A stretch of 64,000 nt of DNA from Woeseiaceae bacterium (lineage in GTDB: Bacteria; Pseudomonadota; Gammaproteobacteria; Steroidobacterales; Woeseiaceae): NCBI GenBank assembly GCA_021773135.1, contig JAJFKP010000023.1, forward strand, positions 1 through 64,000, in the 5' to 3' direction. Shown in pieces: positions 63,903 to 64,000 of the stretch; the stretch's first letter is position 1, and every line of letters starts with the position of its first letter. Under the pieces are notes generated by a model. It was not told the origin of the DNA and did not search any database. It saw only the letters and a program-made list of their open reading frames with translations. Both the position numbers and the translations under genes were made by a program.

Positions 63903-64000
63903 GAAACAGTTCCCACGCCCGTTTGCCGTTCCGCCCGTTAAAAACTTGCAACTTTCGGCAGGTGCTTCGATCATACGCCCTGAGGTTCAGGAAGGCTCAG

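Overview
The window looks like chromosome of a free-living Gammaproteobacterium, possibly of the marine Woeseiaceae/Steroidobacterales type. That is inferred from gene content only: several signalling proteins, a TolB-like/TPR membrane protein with an N-terminus beginning LFAELKRRN, many small envelope-stress proteins and abundant short interspersed palindromes. There is no rRNA, tRNA, CRISPR array, prophage or recognisable transposase. About 58 protein genes are supported.

Region A (1-28.6 kb) is an envelope-stress and phospholipid-remodelling island. It holds two CsbD proteins, an entericidin, a ferritin-like protein, a hemerythrin, PRC-barrel/DUF1206, DUF421, DUF883/YqjE-type proteins, DUF4235, an AI-2E/PerM transporter, a cardiolipin synthase, a stand-alone PLDc_N peptide, a lipid kinase with a VTT protein, and an APP1 phosphatase. 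The main discovery is that most of these transcription units start behind a -24/-12 (sigma-54) promoter, with GG and GC separated by exactly 10 bases. I count 17 in the window: 14 in region A and 3 more at 51-55 kb. In the middle of the island lie an NtrC-family sigma-54 activator, a 75-residue protein that looks like only the DHp helices of a histidine kinase, a CheY-like regulator, a MetOD1/hybrid-kinase pair and a B12-sensor/histidine-kinase pair. Upstream of about half of the promoters, some 40-85 bp before the -24 element, lie related TTGTAAGA / TTGCAAGA sites, including a perfect 16-bp palindrome, which are candidate enhancers for the activator. Region A also carries a UdgX/radical-SAM DNA-repair pair behind a near-consensus LexA box.

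Region B (28.6-53.5 kb) has a different texture: mostly single genes for secreted or membrane enzymes (dienelactone hydrolase, DM13 protein, amidohydrolase, M20 peptidase, alpha/beta hydrolase, oxidoreductases, Na+ symporter), large secreted proteins of unknown role, a TIR-TM-TPR protein, a TolB/TPR protein and a membrane-bound AraC regulator. Most of its intergenic gaps carry one or more copies of a roughly 80-bp REPIN/MITE-like element bounded by inverted GGGGTCGAACCGAWTT arms. Such copies are otherwise found only in the first 1.5 kb.

Region C (53.5-64 kb) has a second PLD-family lipoprotein and a membrane-protein/M48-protease operon, driven by back-to-back sigma-54 promoters, then a 1485-residue CheB-CheR-PAS hybrid kinase and recQ.

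The overall reading, which is inference, is that region A plus the three outlying promoters form one RpoN-dependent regulon that reshapes the membrane and periplasm under stress, controlled by regulators encoded within it.
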